Assembly: GCF_003990915.1 (NCBI RefSeq)
Contig: NZ_BHXQ01000002.1
Location: forward strand, 124,001 to 188,000
DNA from: Chryseotalea sanaruensis
GTDB lineage: Bacteria; Bacteroidota; Bacteroidia; Cytophagales; Cyclobacteriaceae
Length of the DNA stretch: 64,000 nucleotides
Direction: 5' to 3'
The notes under the pieces were generated by a model, which worked only from the letters and a program-made list of their open reading frames with translations, had not been told where the DNA came from and did not search any database. The position numbers and the translations under genes are program-made. Below, piece by piece: positions 10,133 to 18,752 of this stretch (the stretch's first letter is position 1; the number at the start of each line of letters is the position of its first letter).

Positions 10133-10699
10133 ATGGTGAGCAATCGCTGTAAAATGGCGGTAAAGGAAGAGTTGAAGAAACTCGGGCTTCACTTTATTGT
10201 AGTTGATTTAGGAGAAGTAGAGATCATGGAAAACATGACCCTTGCCCAGCAAGAACAACTGCAACGTGCCTTGCTAGTCTCTGGCCTCGAATTAATGGAT
10301 GACAAACGTGCTGTATTAATTGAGCGCGTAAAAACAGTAATTATGGAGATGATTCATCACTCAGATGAATTACCTAAAATGAATTACTCGGATTTCATCA
10401 GTGAAAAACTTGACTACGATTACACCTACCTATCAAATCTGTTTTCAGAGGTAAAGGGTATTACAATACAACAATTCATTATTATTCATAAAATTGAAAG
10501 AGTTAAAGAACTGTTGTTGTATGATGAGTTAAGTCTTACCGAAATTTCTTACAAACTTCATTATAGCAGTGTGGCACACTTGTCAAATCAATTTAAAAAG
10601 GTAACAGGTTTGTCACCCTCAAGATTTAAACAACTTAAATATAGAGGCCGAAGTCCTATTGAGGACATTGGAAATCTAAATGAACGTAGTGAAGCCTAA
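10133..10699 (+). CDS. AraC-family transcriptional regulator
   Basis: 188 residues from the ATG at 10133 (MVSNRCKMAVKEELK). An in-frame TTG at 10112 and an ATG at 10073 are alternatives; the region between TTG and ATG (KIFIKYMVS) looks family-like, so the true start may be the TTG. The C-terminal half is an AraC helix-turn-helix: SEKLDYDYTYLSNLFSEVKG is the first helix pair and LTEISYKLHYSSVAHLSNQF the second, ending GLSPSRFKQLK. There is no sugar-binding cupin. It lies 27 bases before a hybrid sensor kinase, which suggests co-regulation. Confidence 0.92.
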   Translation: MVSNRCKMAVKEELKKLGLHFIVVDLGEVEIMENMTLAQQEQLQRALLVSGLELMDDKRAVLIERVKTVIMEMIHHSDELPKMNYSDFISEKLDYDYTYLSNLFSEVKGITIQQFIIIHKIERVKELLLYDELSLTEISYKLHYSSVAHLSNQFKKVTGLSPSRFKQLKYRGRSPIEDIGNLNERSEA

Positions 10700-10726
10700 T
10701 ACAATTACAAACTTTAAATCGATTAA

Positions 10727-12727
10727 ATGCAAATAGAACAAGAGTCAAGATATGCGAGAAGTCTGATAGAAGCTAGCCTTGATCCATTGGTAACAATTAA
10801 CACTGAAGGTAAAATTACGGACATGAATAATGCTACCGCAAATATTACCGGCTTAACTCGTGAGGATTTAACTGGTACTGACTTCTTTGATTATTTTACT
10901 GAACCACAAAAGGCACGAGAGGTATATCAGGAGGTTTTTGCAAAAGGTTCTGTCGCGGATTCTCCACTCACCTTACGACATGTTGCTGGTAAGTTAACGG
11001 ATGTATTATTTAATGGATCGGTCTATAAAAACGAGTCGGGTGATATACTTGGTGTTGTAATTGTGGCACGTGATGTAACTGAGCAAAAGCGAATTGAAAA
11101 AGAAATAATTGAGGCAAGAGTATTGGCGGAGCAAGCCACGGGAATTGCTGAAGAGGCAAAAAACAAAGCTGAGAAGGCTACACGCATTGCTGAAGATGCT
11201 GTAAAAGCAAAACAGCAGTTTCTCTCAAATATGAGCCATGAGATTCGCACTCCCATGAATGCCATTATTGGATTTACTAAAGTATTGTTGAAGACAGATC
11301 TATCTTCAAAACAACATGAATATTTAACAGCCATTAAACTGAGTGGTGATGCGTTAATAGTATTAATCAACGACATTCTGGATTTAGCCAAGGTAGATGC
11401 AGGAAAAATGACATTTGAAAAAACGCCATTTAAAATGGCTATGTCTATTGCCGCAATGATTCATTTGTTTGAAGCAAAGATTTATGAGAAGAATTTAGGA
11501 TTGGTTAGAGAATACGATACAAGAATTCCATCTGTGTTGGTTGGAGATCCTGTTCGCCTACATCAGATTATTTTGAATCTCATTAGCAATGCAGTAAAGT
11601 TTACAACACAGGGAAAAATTACCGTTAGCGTAAAGCTGCTTAGTGAAGATAATGAAAAAGTAAACATTGAGTTTGCAGTAGCTGACACCGGCATAGGGAT
11701 ACCTGCCCAAAAATTGAGTAGAATATTTGAAAACTTCCAACAGGCCACAAGTGGAACTTCTAGATTATATGGAGGTACCGGTCTGGGGTTAGCTATTGTA
11801 AAGCAACTAGTGGAACCTCAGGGTGGTGTTATTCAAGTGACAAGTAAAGTGGATGTTGGTTCTACTTTTAGTTTCACACTTAGTTTTCAAAAAACTAATA
11901 AGGAAGCTGAAACAGACTTTGGCTTTGCGGAAATTGATGGTGCTGTTAAAAACATCAGGGTACTGGTTGTGGAAGACATAGCCTTGAATCAACTTTTGAT
12001 GAAGACTTTGCTTGACGATTTCGGTTTCGAACGCGACATTGCCACCAACGGCAGAATTGCCATTGAGAAACTTGAAAAGGATTCTTACGATATCATTTTG
12101 ATGGACTTACAAATGCCGGAAATGAACGGCTTTGAAGCTACTGAGCATATTCGAACCATCATGAAATCTACTATACCCATTATTGCATTAACAGCCGATG
12201 TAACAACCGTTGACTTGGCAAAGTGCAAAGCAGTGGGTATGAACGATTACATTGCCAAGCCAGTAGATGAACGAGTATTGTACAGCAAAATAGTTTCGCT
12301 GGTAAAGAAAGTTTCTACAAAAATAGTCGAGCCTGAAATTATCAGTGAGCAAATAAGTGACAGAGAGCCATGCATAGATTTGGCCTATCTTAATCAGCGC
12401 ACTAAATCAAATCCGGAATTGATGAAGGAAATGATTTCACTCTACTTAATGCAAACACCTCCATTGGTAAATGCAATGAAACAAAGTTTTCTGGATAAAG
12501 ATTGGGAAGGCTTATATAATGCTGTTCATAAAATGATACCATCTTTTTCTATAATGGGGATTAGTGTTGATTTTGAAAACATGGCAAAAAAATTACAAGA
12601 TTATGCAAGCTCACAGCAAAAGTCTGCAGATGTTCCTGAATTAGTTAAGGAACTGGAATACATTTGCTTGCAAGCATGTAACGAGTTAGAAGAAGAGGTT
12701 AATCGAATAAAATTTGTTACAACATGA
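10727..12727 (+). CDS. Hybrid sensor histidine kinase (PAS-HisKA-HATPase-REC-Hpt)
   Basis: 666 residues, no membrane helix, so cytoplasmic. Order: PAS domain (about 8-125, with ending VVIVARDVTEQK); an Ala/Glu-rich coiled coil (125-160); HisKA with His171 in SNMSHEIRTPMNAIIGF; HATPase with LISNAVKF, DTGIGI and GGTGLGLAIV; a receiver with Asp460 in ILMDLQMPEMNG; and a C-terminal Hpt-like domain with candidate His601 in NAVHKMIPSF. The complete internal phosphorelay would deliver phosphate to an outside receiver. The next gene, overlapping by four bases, is just such a receiver. Confidence 0.94.
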   Translation: MQIEQESRYARSLIEASLDPLVTINTEGKITDMNNATANITGLTREDLTGTDFFDYFTEPQKAREVYQEVFAKGSVADSPLTLRHVAGKLTDVLFNGSVYKNESGDILGVVIVARDVTEQKRIEKEIIEARVLAEQATGIAEEAKNKAEKATRIAEDAVKAKQQFLSNMSHEIRTPMNAIIGFTKVLLKTDLSSKQHEYLTAIKLSGDALIVLINDILDLAKVDAGKMTFEKTPFKMAMSIAAMIHLFEAKIYEKNLGLVREYDTRIPSVLVGDPVRLHQIILNLISNAVKFTTQGKITVSVKLLSEDNEKVNIEFAVADTGIGIPAQKLSRIFENFQQATSGTSRLYGGTGLGLAIVKQLVEPQGGVIQVTSKVDVGSTFSFTLSFQKTNKEAETDFGFAEIDGAVKNIRVLVVEDIALNQLLMKTLLDDFGFERDIATNGRIAIEKLEKDSYDIILMDLQMPEMNGFEATEHIRTIMKSTIPIIALTADVTTVDLAKCKAVGMNDYIAKPVDERVLYSKIVSLVKKVSTKIVEPEIISEQISDREPCIDLAYLNQRTKSNPELMKEMISLYLMQTPPLVNAMKQSFLDKDWEGLYNAVHKMIPSFSIMGISVDFENMAKKLQDYASSQQKSADVPELVKELEYICLQACNELEEEVNRIKFVTT

Positions 12728-13155
12728 AAGCTGAAAAGATAAAAATTTTTCTGGTAGACGATGATGCATTATTCTTGAAATCACTCGAGATCGAGTTTAC
12801 ACACCATACAGATTTTATTGTTGAGACATTTGCAACTGGCGAACTCTGTCTTCTGCACCTGGAAGAACATCCGGATGTAATCATATTAGATTATCATTTG
12901 AATGGTGTTGATAAAAACGCCATGAATGGTATAGAAACTCTAGATAAGATTAAGGATTTCGATTCCAAAATTCTGGTGGTCATGCTCTCCGCTCAAGATA
13001 AAATTGAAGTAGCCATCAGTTGTATGCACCACCATGCCTTTGATTATGTGGTAAAAAGCGAAACCGCCTTTATGCGATTACAGAAAAACATTACAGCTTT
13101 CTTTCATTACGAAAAAATTGAAAAGGAATTAAGCTGGTATATGTCTAGAATGTAA
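12724..13155 (+). CDS. Single-domain response regulator
   Basis: 143 residues, essentially a CheY-like receiver alone: acidic pocket VDDDA, phospho-acceptor Asp56 in IILDYHLNG, Ser/Thr switch region VVMLSAQDK and Lys in DYVVKSE. It has no DNA-binding domain. The start ATGA overlaps the stop of the hybrid kinase, so the two are translationally coupled and the Hpt of the kinase is the likely phosphodonor. Output must go through protein contact; the adjacent AraC regulator is one possible partner (inference). Confidence 0.92.
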   Translation: MKAEKIKIFLVDDDALFLKSLEIEFTHHTDFIVETFATGELCLLHLEEHPDVIILDYHLNGVDKNAMNGIETLDKIKDFDSKILVVMLSAQDKIEVAISCMHHHAFDYVVKSETAFMRLQKNITAFFHYEKIEKELSWYMSRM

Positions 13156-13489
13156 AATTTAAATTATGATCTTCAATGGATTATTTGGAATTCCTGCACT
13201 CAGGAATGAAATTAAACTAAACTCAATTACTTGCTATGGCCTTTTCAGGCCAATTTCTGCTACACTTAATCTTAATGTGTGATAAGTGTAACTCTTCAAT
13301 TCTGAAGTGTAACACCGTCCCTTTTTAAATCCCCACCTTTGATCCTCAGTTAAAAATCTGCTTCTACAACTCATAGCCTGGTGAGTGTCAATATAAGCCA
13401 GCCTTAAAAGTTTGATTAAAACTGAGGACAATAAAACAGTCGCGCATTGTCTTTTGCAATAAAAATTTTGCGATTTAAACAAACTACAA
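13156..13489 (+). promoter_or_regulatory. Upstream region of ice-binding gene with repeated AAGTGTAAC boxes
   Basis: 334 bases without a gene. A short hairpin (ATTCCTG/CAGGAAT) sits about 30 bases after the receiver gene. TACACTTA at 13261-13268 is the inverted complement of TAAGTGTA at 13283-13290. AAGTGTAAC occurs at 13284-13292 and again at 13305-13313, exactly 21 bases (two helical turns) apart, a spacing typical of cooperative activator sites. The boxes lie about 180-230 bases before the ice-binding gene. The adjacent AraC regulator is a candidate binder. This is inference from pattern only. Confidence 0.4.
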
Positions 13490-14881
13490 ATGAGAATAAT
13501 AAAAAATGTTTTTGCGGCTGTGGCCGTGCTTATGATGGCCTTTTTATCAGGTTGTGATAATGAAAAGGATCCTGGAGTGCGCCCTACAGTTGAATCAACA
13601 AACCCTGTGGATGGTGCAAGCAATGTTGCAGTAAACAGTGCCATCACTGCAACTTTTAGTGTTGCTATGGATCCTTCTACAATAAACACTACAAACTTTA
13701 CCGTAACCCAAGGTAGTACGGCAGTAGTGGGTATTGTTAGTTACTCTGGTACAACAGCTACTTTTACACCAACCAATTTGTTGGCAGAATCAACACTTTT
13801 TACAGCTACAATTACAACTGGCGTAAAGAATACAAACGGTGATGCGCTTTTAATCGCTGAAGCATTCAGTTTTACCTCGGGTCTTATTCCTGATACGACT
13901 GTACCTGTGATCAGTGCAACAAATCCATTGAGTACTGCTACCAATGTGGGTCGTAACAATACAGTTTCAATCACTTTTAGTGAAGCGATGGATCCTGCAA
14001 CTATCAACACATCAACCTTTACACTTAAAAAAGGCAGTACTGCTGTTGCAGGTGAGGTGATTTACTCTGGAATGGTAGCTTCTTTTAATCCAACAAACAC
14101 ATTAGATGCATCTGCAAATTATACTGCATCAATTACAACGGGAGCAAAAGATCTAGCTGGTAATGCGTTGGCCTCTCTTACAACATGGGCATTTACTACT
14201 GGTGGAAGTACTTCTACCTTAGCGGTAGTTGATTTGGGTGCCGCAGGAAACTATTTGTTACTGGCTAAAACCGCTATCAACAATGTATCTACATCGGCAC
14301 TTACAGGTGATTTGGGTCTGAGCCCTGCTGCAACTTCGTATATCACTGGTCTGTCTTTAATAAATGCAACAGGTTTCGCAACCTCAGCGCAAGTAACAGG
14401 AAACATTTATGCAGCAGATATGGCTGATCCTACTCCAATTAATCTTACAACAGCCGTTAATAATATGACTACTGCTTATAATGATGCTGCAGGTCGTCTT
14501 TCACCAGATTTTCTTGAATTAGGTACAGGAAACATTGGTGGCAGAACCTTGACACCTGGCTTGTACAAGTGGACTACCTCAGTAACAATTCCTGCCAGCA
14601 TTACCATATCAGGTGGCGCAGATGATGTTTGGATTTTTCAAATCTCTGGAGACTTATTGATGAGTAACGCAGTAAATATGACCCTATCAGGCGGTGCGCA
14701 AGCAAAAAACATTTTTTGGCAAGTAGCAGGTCAGGCCACCTTTGGCACAACCTCACATGCTGAGGGTATTATTCTGTCAATGACCGGTATCACTTTACAA
14801 ACCGGAGCATCTATGAATGGTAGAGCCTTGGCTCAAACAGCCATCGTTTTAGATAGTAATGCGGTAACACAACCACAATAA
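13490..14881 (+). CDS. DUF3494 ice-binding-type lipoprotein with two Ig-like (Big_5) domains
   Basis: 463 residues. Lipoprotein signal with lipobox LSGC (Cys22) followed by the acidic DNEKD, consistent with a surface-export (LES-like) signal. Two SbsA/Big_5 Ig-like domains follow (about 32-130 and 140-245; repeated elements ATFSVAMDPSTINT and ITFSEAMDPATINT). The C-terminal DUF3494 domain (about 250-463) has the marks LTGDLGLSPAA, TAYNDAAGR, LTPGLYKW, DDVWIFQISGDL, KNIFWQV and MNGRALAQ. DUF3494 proteins are beta-solenoids, many of which bind ice. A second DUF3494 gene follows, with a hairpin between them. Confidence 0.92.
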   Translation: MRIIKNVFAAVAVLMMAFLSGCDNEKDPGVRPTVESTNPVDGASNVAVNSAITATFSVAMDPSTINTTNFTVTQGSTAVVGIVSYSGTTATFTPTNLLAESTLFTATITTGVKNTNGDALLIAEAFSFTSGLIPDTTVPVISATNPLSTATNVGRNNTVSITFSEAMDPATINTSTFTLKKGSTAVAGEVIYSGMVASFNPTNTLDASANYTASITTGAKDLAGNALASLTTWAFTTGGSTSTLAVVDLGAAGNYLLLAKTAINNVSTSALTGDLGLSPAATSYITGLSLINATGFATSAQVTGNIYAADMADPTPINLTTAVNNMTTAYNDAAGRLSPDFLELGTGNIGGRTLTPGLYKWTTSVTIPASITISGGADDVWIFQISGDLLMSNAVNMTLSGGAQAKNIFWQVAGQATFGTTSHAEGIILSMTGITLQTGASMNGRALAQTAIVLDSNAVTQPQ

Positions 14882-14904
14882 GCAATTCTATTAAATAACA
14901 AAAG

Positions 14905-14930
14905 GAAGCTGCCTATTGGCGGCTTCTTTC
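14905..14930 (+). terminator. Hairpin after first ice-binding gene
   Basis: GAAGCTGCC and GGCGGCTTC form a nine-pair stem (one G-T pair) around a four-base loop, followed by a short T-run (TTTC). It could be a weak or partial terminator that lets some transcription reach the second ice-binding gene. Confidence 0.55.
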
Positions 14931-14950
14931 ACGAAAACAAAAACTGAAAT

Positions 14951-15700
14951 ATGAAAAAACTTAAATTATTTACCATTCTTTCTTTCTTGTCTTTAGCATT
15001 CGTTATCGGATGTAATGATGATGACGCAACACCCGGTGGAAACACACAGGTAATTCCAGTACAAACTACTGCTCAGGCAACAGTTGCATCTACAACTACG
15101 ACAAGCTTAATTGACATGGCTATTCTTGCTGGGTCATCAATAACCAACACGGGTGCTACAACTATAACAGGCGATTTAGGTTTAAGCCCAGGTACTTCAA
15201 TTGGTGGTTTCCCACCGGGAATTTTGAATGGCACGCAACATATCAACACTGCAACAGCAACTCAGGCAAAACTTGATTTAACTGCTGCTTACAATGATGC
15301 TGCTGGTCGTACCAGCACAGATATTGTTACCCTATCGGGAAATATTGGTGGGCTAACACTTACGCCAGGTCTATACAAGTCTACATCCTCATTAGCTATA
15401 TCATCTGGAGATTTAACCTTTGATGCAAAGGGTAACGCTGATGCAGTTTTTATTATTCAAATTGCTTCTACACTTACTACTACATCAGGTCGTAAGGTAA
15501 TATTGAGTGGTAGTGCAAAAGCTTCCAATATTTTTTGGCAAGTTGGTACTTCGGCAACTTTAGGAACTACTTCGGTTTTTAAAGGAACCATTATGGCCAT
15601 GCAGTCGATCACTTTTAATACAGGTGCAACATTAAATGGTAAGGCACTTGCAAGAACAGGTGGTATTACTTTGGCCGGTAATACAATTGTGAAGTTTTAG
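14951..15700 (+). CDS. DUF3494 ice-binding-type lipoprotein
   Basis: 249 residues. Lipobox VIGC (Cys21) followed by NDDDATPGG, an acidic LES-like tail signal suggesting display on the cell surface. A Thr-rich linker leads to a single DUF3494 domain (about 50-249) with ITGDLGLSPGT, TAAYNDAAGR, GNIGGLTLTPGLYKS, ADAVFIIQIAS, KASNIFWQVG and LNGKALAR. It is shorter than its neighbour because it lacks the Ig-like domains; within DUF3494 the two are clear paralogues. Likely role: ice adhesion or inhibition of ice recrystallisation outside the cell. A strong terminator follows. Confidence 0.93.
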   Translation: MKKLKLFTILSFLSLAFVIGCNDDDATPGGNTQVIPVQTTAQATVASTTTTSLIDMAILAGSSITNTGATTITGDLGLSPGTSIGGFPPGILNGTQHINTATATQAKLDLTAAYNDAAGRTSTDIVTLSGNIGGLTLTPGLYKSTSSLAISSGDLTFDAKGNADAVFIIQIASTLTTTSGRKVILSGSAKASNIFWQVGTSATLGTTSVFKGTIMAMQSITFNTGATLNGKALARTGGITLAGNTIVKF

Positions 15701-15720
15701 AACCTTCGATAACTTACTGA

Positions 15721-15757
15721 AAAAGGTTGCTCAGAAAACTGAGCAACCTTTTTTTGT
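15721..15757 (+). terminator. Strong intrinsic terminator after ice-binding gene pair
   Basis: A 13-pair perfect stem, AAAGGTTGCTCAG and CTGAGCAACCTTT, around an AAAA loop, followed by T7. It lies 20 bases after the stop of the second DUF3494 gene. Confidence 0.9.
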
Positions 15758-15815
15758 CTTTTAGTATTTGAATTTCAAATGCTTACTTACAGCATGCTCA
15801 GGCAAGGCATTATGC

Positions 15816-15909
15816 TATCTTTGGTCTGGAAGTGTCTGTGTGGATAGCATACAGCCTTGAATGAGTATGCGAGGCCCAGTGGCCTGAGAGCGAAACTCCA
15901 TGGTTCCAG
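15816..15909 (+). ncRNA. Candidate structured RNA with TATCTTTG promoter-like box (tentative)
   Basis: Between two convergent genes, TATCTTTG (15816-15823) matches the Bacteroidota -7 element TAnnTTTG. Just after it come nested inverted repeats: CTGGAA (15826-15831) with TTCCAG (15904-15909) can close a multibranch structure holding GCATAC/GTATGC (15847-15852 with 15865-15870) and AGGCC/GGCCT (15872-15876 with 15881-15885). A competing pair, TATGCTATC/GATAGCATA (15811-15819 with 15843-15851), would give an alternative fold. There is no convincing -33 box or terminator, and it matches no RNA family I can recall (not tmRNA, SRP RNA or a TPP riboswitch). Confidence 0.3.
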
Positions 15910-16028
15910 CTAACTTAAATGATTTTAATTATTCACGGGCTCTTTGTAGGTGCTGTATAACCAGAATATATATCGTTCTTAATTTATGATTAGCCTATTT
16001 GAAGCAATCAAAAAAATGTTCACTATAT

Positions 16029-17126
16029 TTAGTAAGCCTCCGCAATGTCTAAATAAAAGCCTTGTTGTTGCTGCTTACCAAAACCCTGATCAACACGAAT
16101 ATTTAGTTGATCTTTTTTATTAATCATAAAGCGTAAACCAATACCTGCATTGGGTTTAAAACTATTATCTCCTACCCTATACCAACTCTTGGGTGTAAGC
16201 GCACCACCAATCCAAACATCAATACCAATAAATCTCCAGAGTCCTGCACGATACTCTGCCTGAAGAGCATACAAATTATTATACCGATAATAGCCAGTGT
16301 AATATCCGCGCATTACATTACCACCACCTATATCAGCCATATCTTTAAAAGGAACATCGCCTGAATTAATATTGATAAAAGCCTGCAGCGCTAACACATC
16401 TCGATCGCTGATTATTTTTAGAGGAATGTATTTACGTGCATCAATTCTTAGATTAAAAAACCCATAGTATCGATCTGACCATTTAGGATAAGGCATTAAT
16501 ACTACTTCAGCAAAAATTCCCCGTTGCGGGTAAGTCTGACTGTCACGACTCTCGTAGGTAAGCGCAGGCGCAAAGCCAATTAAATTGTATCCTTGATATC
16601 CGCGTGGCTGATCAATTTGAAATTGCCCACCTGTAGGTGAGTCGATATCATAAATTTTATTATGACGCACTGCAAATCCCGCATATAAATTTTTATTGAG
16701 CCGCCAGTAAAAACGCAAGTCAGTAGTGAGTTTATTATAAGCAATGGTGTCCTTTTTAAGGAGTGGTGTCTCTGTTTCTATGCCGTAGTAAAATTCAGGA
16801 AAATATGTAAAACTGAATTTGCCCTCGAAGATGAATTTATTTTGAGGTGAATAGTAACGAAGCTTGTTGCCCCAGTCATATTGATTATTGGCAGTGTATA
16901 AAATATAAGTTTGTGCATAGGAAGCAGTTGTGAGGGAATCGTTGGCAGCATTAAAACTGCCAGCAACCAGTGCCCCAAATCCAAAGCGCGTTTCTGGCGA
17001 ATAGTAAATAACGGGCAGGGGGGTGATGCGTATCTTTTTTGGCTGCGCAGTGGTATCATGTTGAGCTTTAAGCGTAACGCTGATAAACAAAAAGCTACAG
17101 GTGTAAAGCAGGGTCGATCTGATCAC
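16029..17126 (-). CDS. Omp85/BamA-TamA-like outer-membrane beta-barrel (surface antigen D15 type)
   Basis: 365 residues. A signal peptide (1-21, ending LKAQ) leads directly into alternating hydrophobic beta strands, with no POTRA domains, so this is a barrel-only member. The barrel motif NVMRGYYTGYYRYNN (around residue 270) corresponds to the conserved (V/L)RGY loop of Omp85 proteins. SRDSQTYPQRGIFAEV and the terminal strand QQGFYLDIAEAY also fit. Such short D15-family proteins are common in Bacteroidota. Substrate unknown. It is divergent from the SDF symporter gene and convergent with the ice-binding genes. Confidence 0.88.
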   Translation of the reverse strand: MIRSTLLYTCSFLFISVTLKAQHDTTAQPKKIRITPLPVIYYSPETRFGFGALVAGSFNAANDSLTTASYAQTYILYTANNQYDWGNKLRYYSPQNKFIFEGKFSFTYFPEFYYGIETETPLLKKDTIAYNKLTTDLRFYWRLNKNLYAGFAVRHNKIYDIDSPTGGQFQIDQPRGYQGYNLIGFAPALTYESRDSQTYPQRGIFAEVVLMPYPKWSDRYYGFFNLRIDARKYIPLKIISDRDVLALQAFININSGDVPFKDMADIGGGNVMRGYYTGYYRYNNLYALQAEYRAGLWRFIGIDVWIGGALTPKSWYRVGDNSFKPNAGIGLRFMINKKDQLNIRVDQGFGKQQQQGFYLDIAEAY

Positions 17127-17286
17127 AGATGGTTAGGTATAATAATTAAAGGTACATAGTTAGCACATCCCTAAGCTATCCTTTTAACCTTTTTTACAAG
17201 CCCAGTCTTGATTTTTCACTTATATTGCGAGCCTTAAACAAACGATTGCGAAATATTGTGGATTTTCGCCCACTTAGTTTTACGTT

Positions 17287-18690
17287 ATGGAAGTGAATAC
17301 GGCTCCTGCAAAAAAATCTCGTCTTACTTTATACATTATTATAGCCCTTGTGCTGGGAATCCTTGTGGGCTTCGGGCTTAACAAGAGTTACGTAGAAGAA
17401 GAGAATGAAAAAATCGCAAATTTTGATTCGTCTATTAAAGACTTTAAGGAGCTGATTAAAATAGAAAAAGACAGTGCTACGCTTGCAGGATATCATTCGA
17501 CAGTAAACACGATGAACAATGAGCGTAATGCTACGTTGACTTCCCGCGATAAAAAGGTAGAACCTTTTGCATTATTAGCTGATATTTTTTTACGTCTCAT
17601 TAAAATGATAGTAGCACCACTTGTATTCACCACCCTGGTAGTAGGTGTTGCTAAGTTGGGAGATATTAATTCGGTAGGGCGTATTGGTGGCAAAACGTTA
17701 TTGTGGTTTCTGGCTGCCTCTTTTATGAGCTTGCTCTTGGGTATGTTGATGGTTAATATTTTTCAACCCGGTCTGGCTATGAATTTACCATTACCCACTG
17801 TTAATGAAACGGGCATACAGGCTGTGGGTCTTTCACTGAAAACATTTTTATATCATATTTTTCCTGCAAGCGTATTTGACGCGATGGCCAAGAATGAGAT
17901 TCTGCAGATTGTCGTTTTCTCATTATTCTTTGGTATAGCCACAGCTGCCATTGGTGAGCAAGGTAAAATTGTGATCAAAGCCATGGACGCGATGGCGCAC
18001 GTTATCTTGAAAGTGACCACCTACGTAATGAACTTTGCACCGGTAGCTGTATTTGGTGCTATGGCTGCCATTGTTGCCAAACAGGGTGTAGGAATTTTAA
18101 AGACCTACTCAATTTTTATTGGAGAGTTTTATTTCAGTCTTGGTCTCCTTTGGATTTTACTAATATTGGCCGGCTTCATAGTAGTCGGAAAGCGAATTAT
18201 TACACTGATAAAAAGTGTAAGAGAACCTATCATTTTGGCATTCAGTACTTCCAGTAGTGAAGCAGCTTTCCCTAAGACTATGGAATTGTTGCAAAAGTTT
18301 GGCTGTAAGGATAAGATCGTAAGTTTTGTATTACCGCTAGGTTATTCATTTAACCTTGATGGTAGCATGATGTACATGACTTTCGCTTCATTGTTCATTG
18401 CACAATCTTACGGCATTGATTTACCCCTAGCCACACAATTTAGCATGTTGCTGGTGTTAATGATTACCAGTAAAGGTATTGCTGGTGTGCCGCGCGCTTC
18501 TTTGGTGGTGATTGCCGGAACACTTGTAACCTTTAATATTCCTGAAGCAGGTCTTGCTTTATTGTTGGGTATAGATCCATTACTTGATATGGGTCGCAGT
18601 GCAACCAATGTAGTGGGTAATAGCGTGGCTACAGCTGTAGTCAGTAAGTGGGAAAATGCCCTGGAAAAGCCTGTTGAAGAAGATTTGTAA
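17287..18690 (+). CDS. Dicarboxylate/amino acid:cation symporter (SDF/DAACS family)
   Basis: 467 residues. Core motifs of the glutamate/dicarboxylate transporter fold are all there: FLRLIKMIVAPLVFTTLVVG, the hairpin serine-rich STSSSEAAFP, NLDGSMMYMT, SKGIAGVPRASLVV and DPLLDMGRSATNVVGN. These form the two re-entrant hairpins and the substrate/Na+ sites of the family. Between helix 1 and the core lies an extra hydrophilic, Glu/Lys-rich segment of about 60 residues (roughly 34-95) that probably faces outside. Likely substrate is glutamate, aspartate or a C4 dicarboxylate. Confidence 0.93.
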   Translation: MEVNTAPAKKSRLTLYIIIALVLGILVGFGLNKSYVEEENEKIANFDSSIKDFKELIKIEKDSATLAGYHSTVNTMNNERNATLTSRDKKVEPFALLADIFLRLIKMIVAPLVFTTLVVGVAKLGDINSVGRIGGKTLLWFLAASFMSLLLGMLMVNIFQPGLAMNLPLPTVNETGIQAVGLSLKTFLYHIFPASVFDAMAKNEILQIVVFSLFFGIATAAIGEQGKIVIKAMDAMAHVILKVTTYVMNFAPVAVFGAMAAIVAKQGVGILKTYSIFIGEFYFSLGLLWILLILAGFIVVGKRIITLIKSVREPIILAFSTSSSEAAFPKTMELLQKFGCKDKIVSFVLPLGYSFNLDGSMMYMTFASLFIAQSYGIDLPLATQFSMLLVLMITSKGIAGVPRASLVVIAGTLVTFNIPEAGLALLLGIDPLLDMGRSATNVVGNSVATAVVSKWENALEKPVEEDL

Positions 18691-18694
18691 ACAG

Positions 18695-18727
18695 TTGTTC
18701 TATAGGAACTATTCCTGTGTAAATTTG
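18695..18727 (+). promoter_or_regulatory. Candidate Bacteroidota-type promoter of the Nfu gene
   Basis: TTG at 18695-18697 and TAAATTTG at 18720-18727 (a match to TAnnTTTG) lie 22 bases apart and end 25 bases before the ATG at 18753. Spacing and position fit the Bacteroidota sigma factor. Confidence 0.5.
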
Positions 18728-18752
18728 TTCTTTCAATTCAACACAGAAGTCT

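Noticed and set aside
13234..13689. 151-codon minus-strand frame upstream of and into the ice-binding gene
   Set aside because: Half of it is antisense to the lipoprotein signal and Ig domain; no start context or domain.
15826..15909. TPP riboswitch, SRP RNA or tmRNA
   Set aside because: A CTGAGAG-like word is present, but the other invariant parts of the TPP aptamer are missing and no SRP or tmRNA core sequence is seen; it also does not precede a gene in sense orientation.
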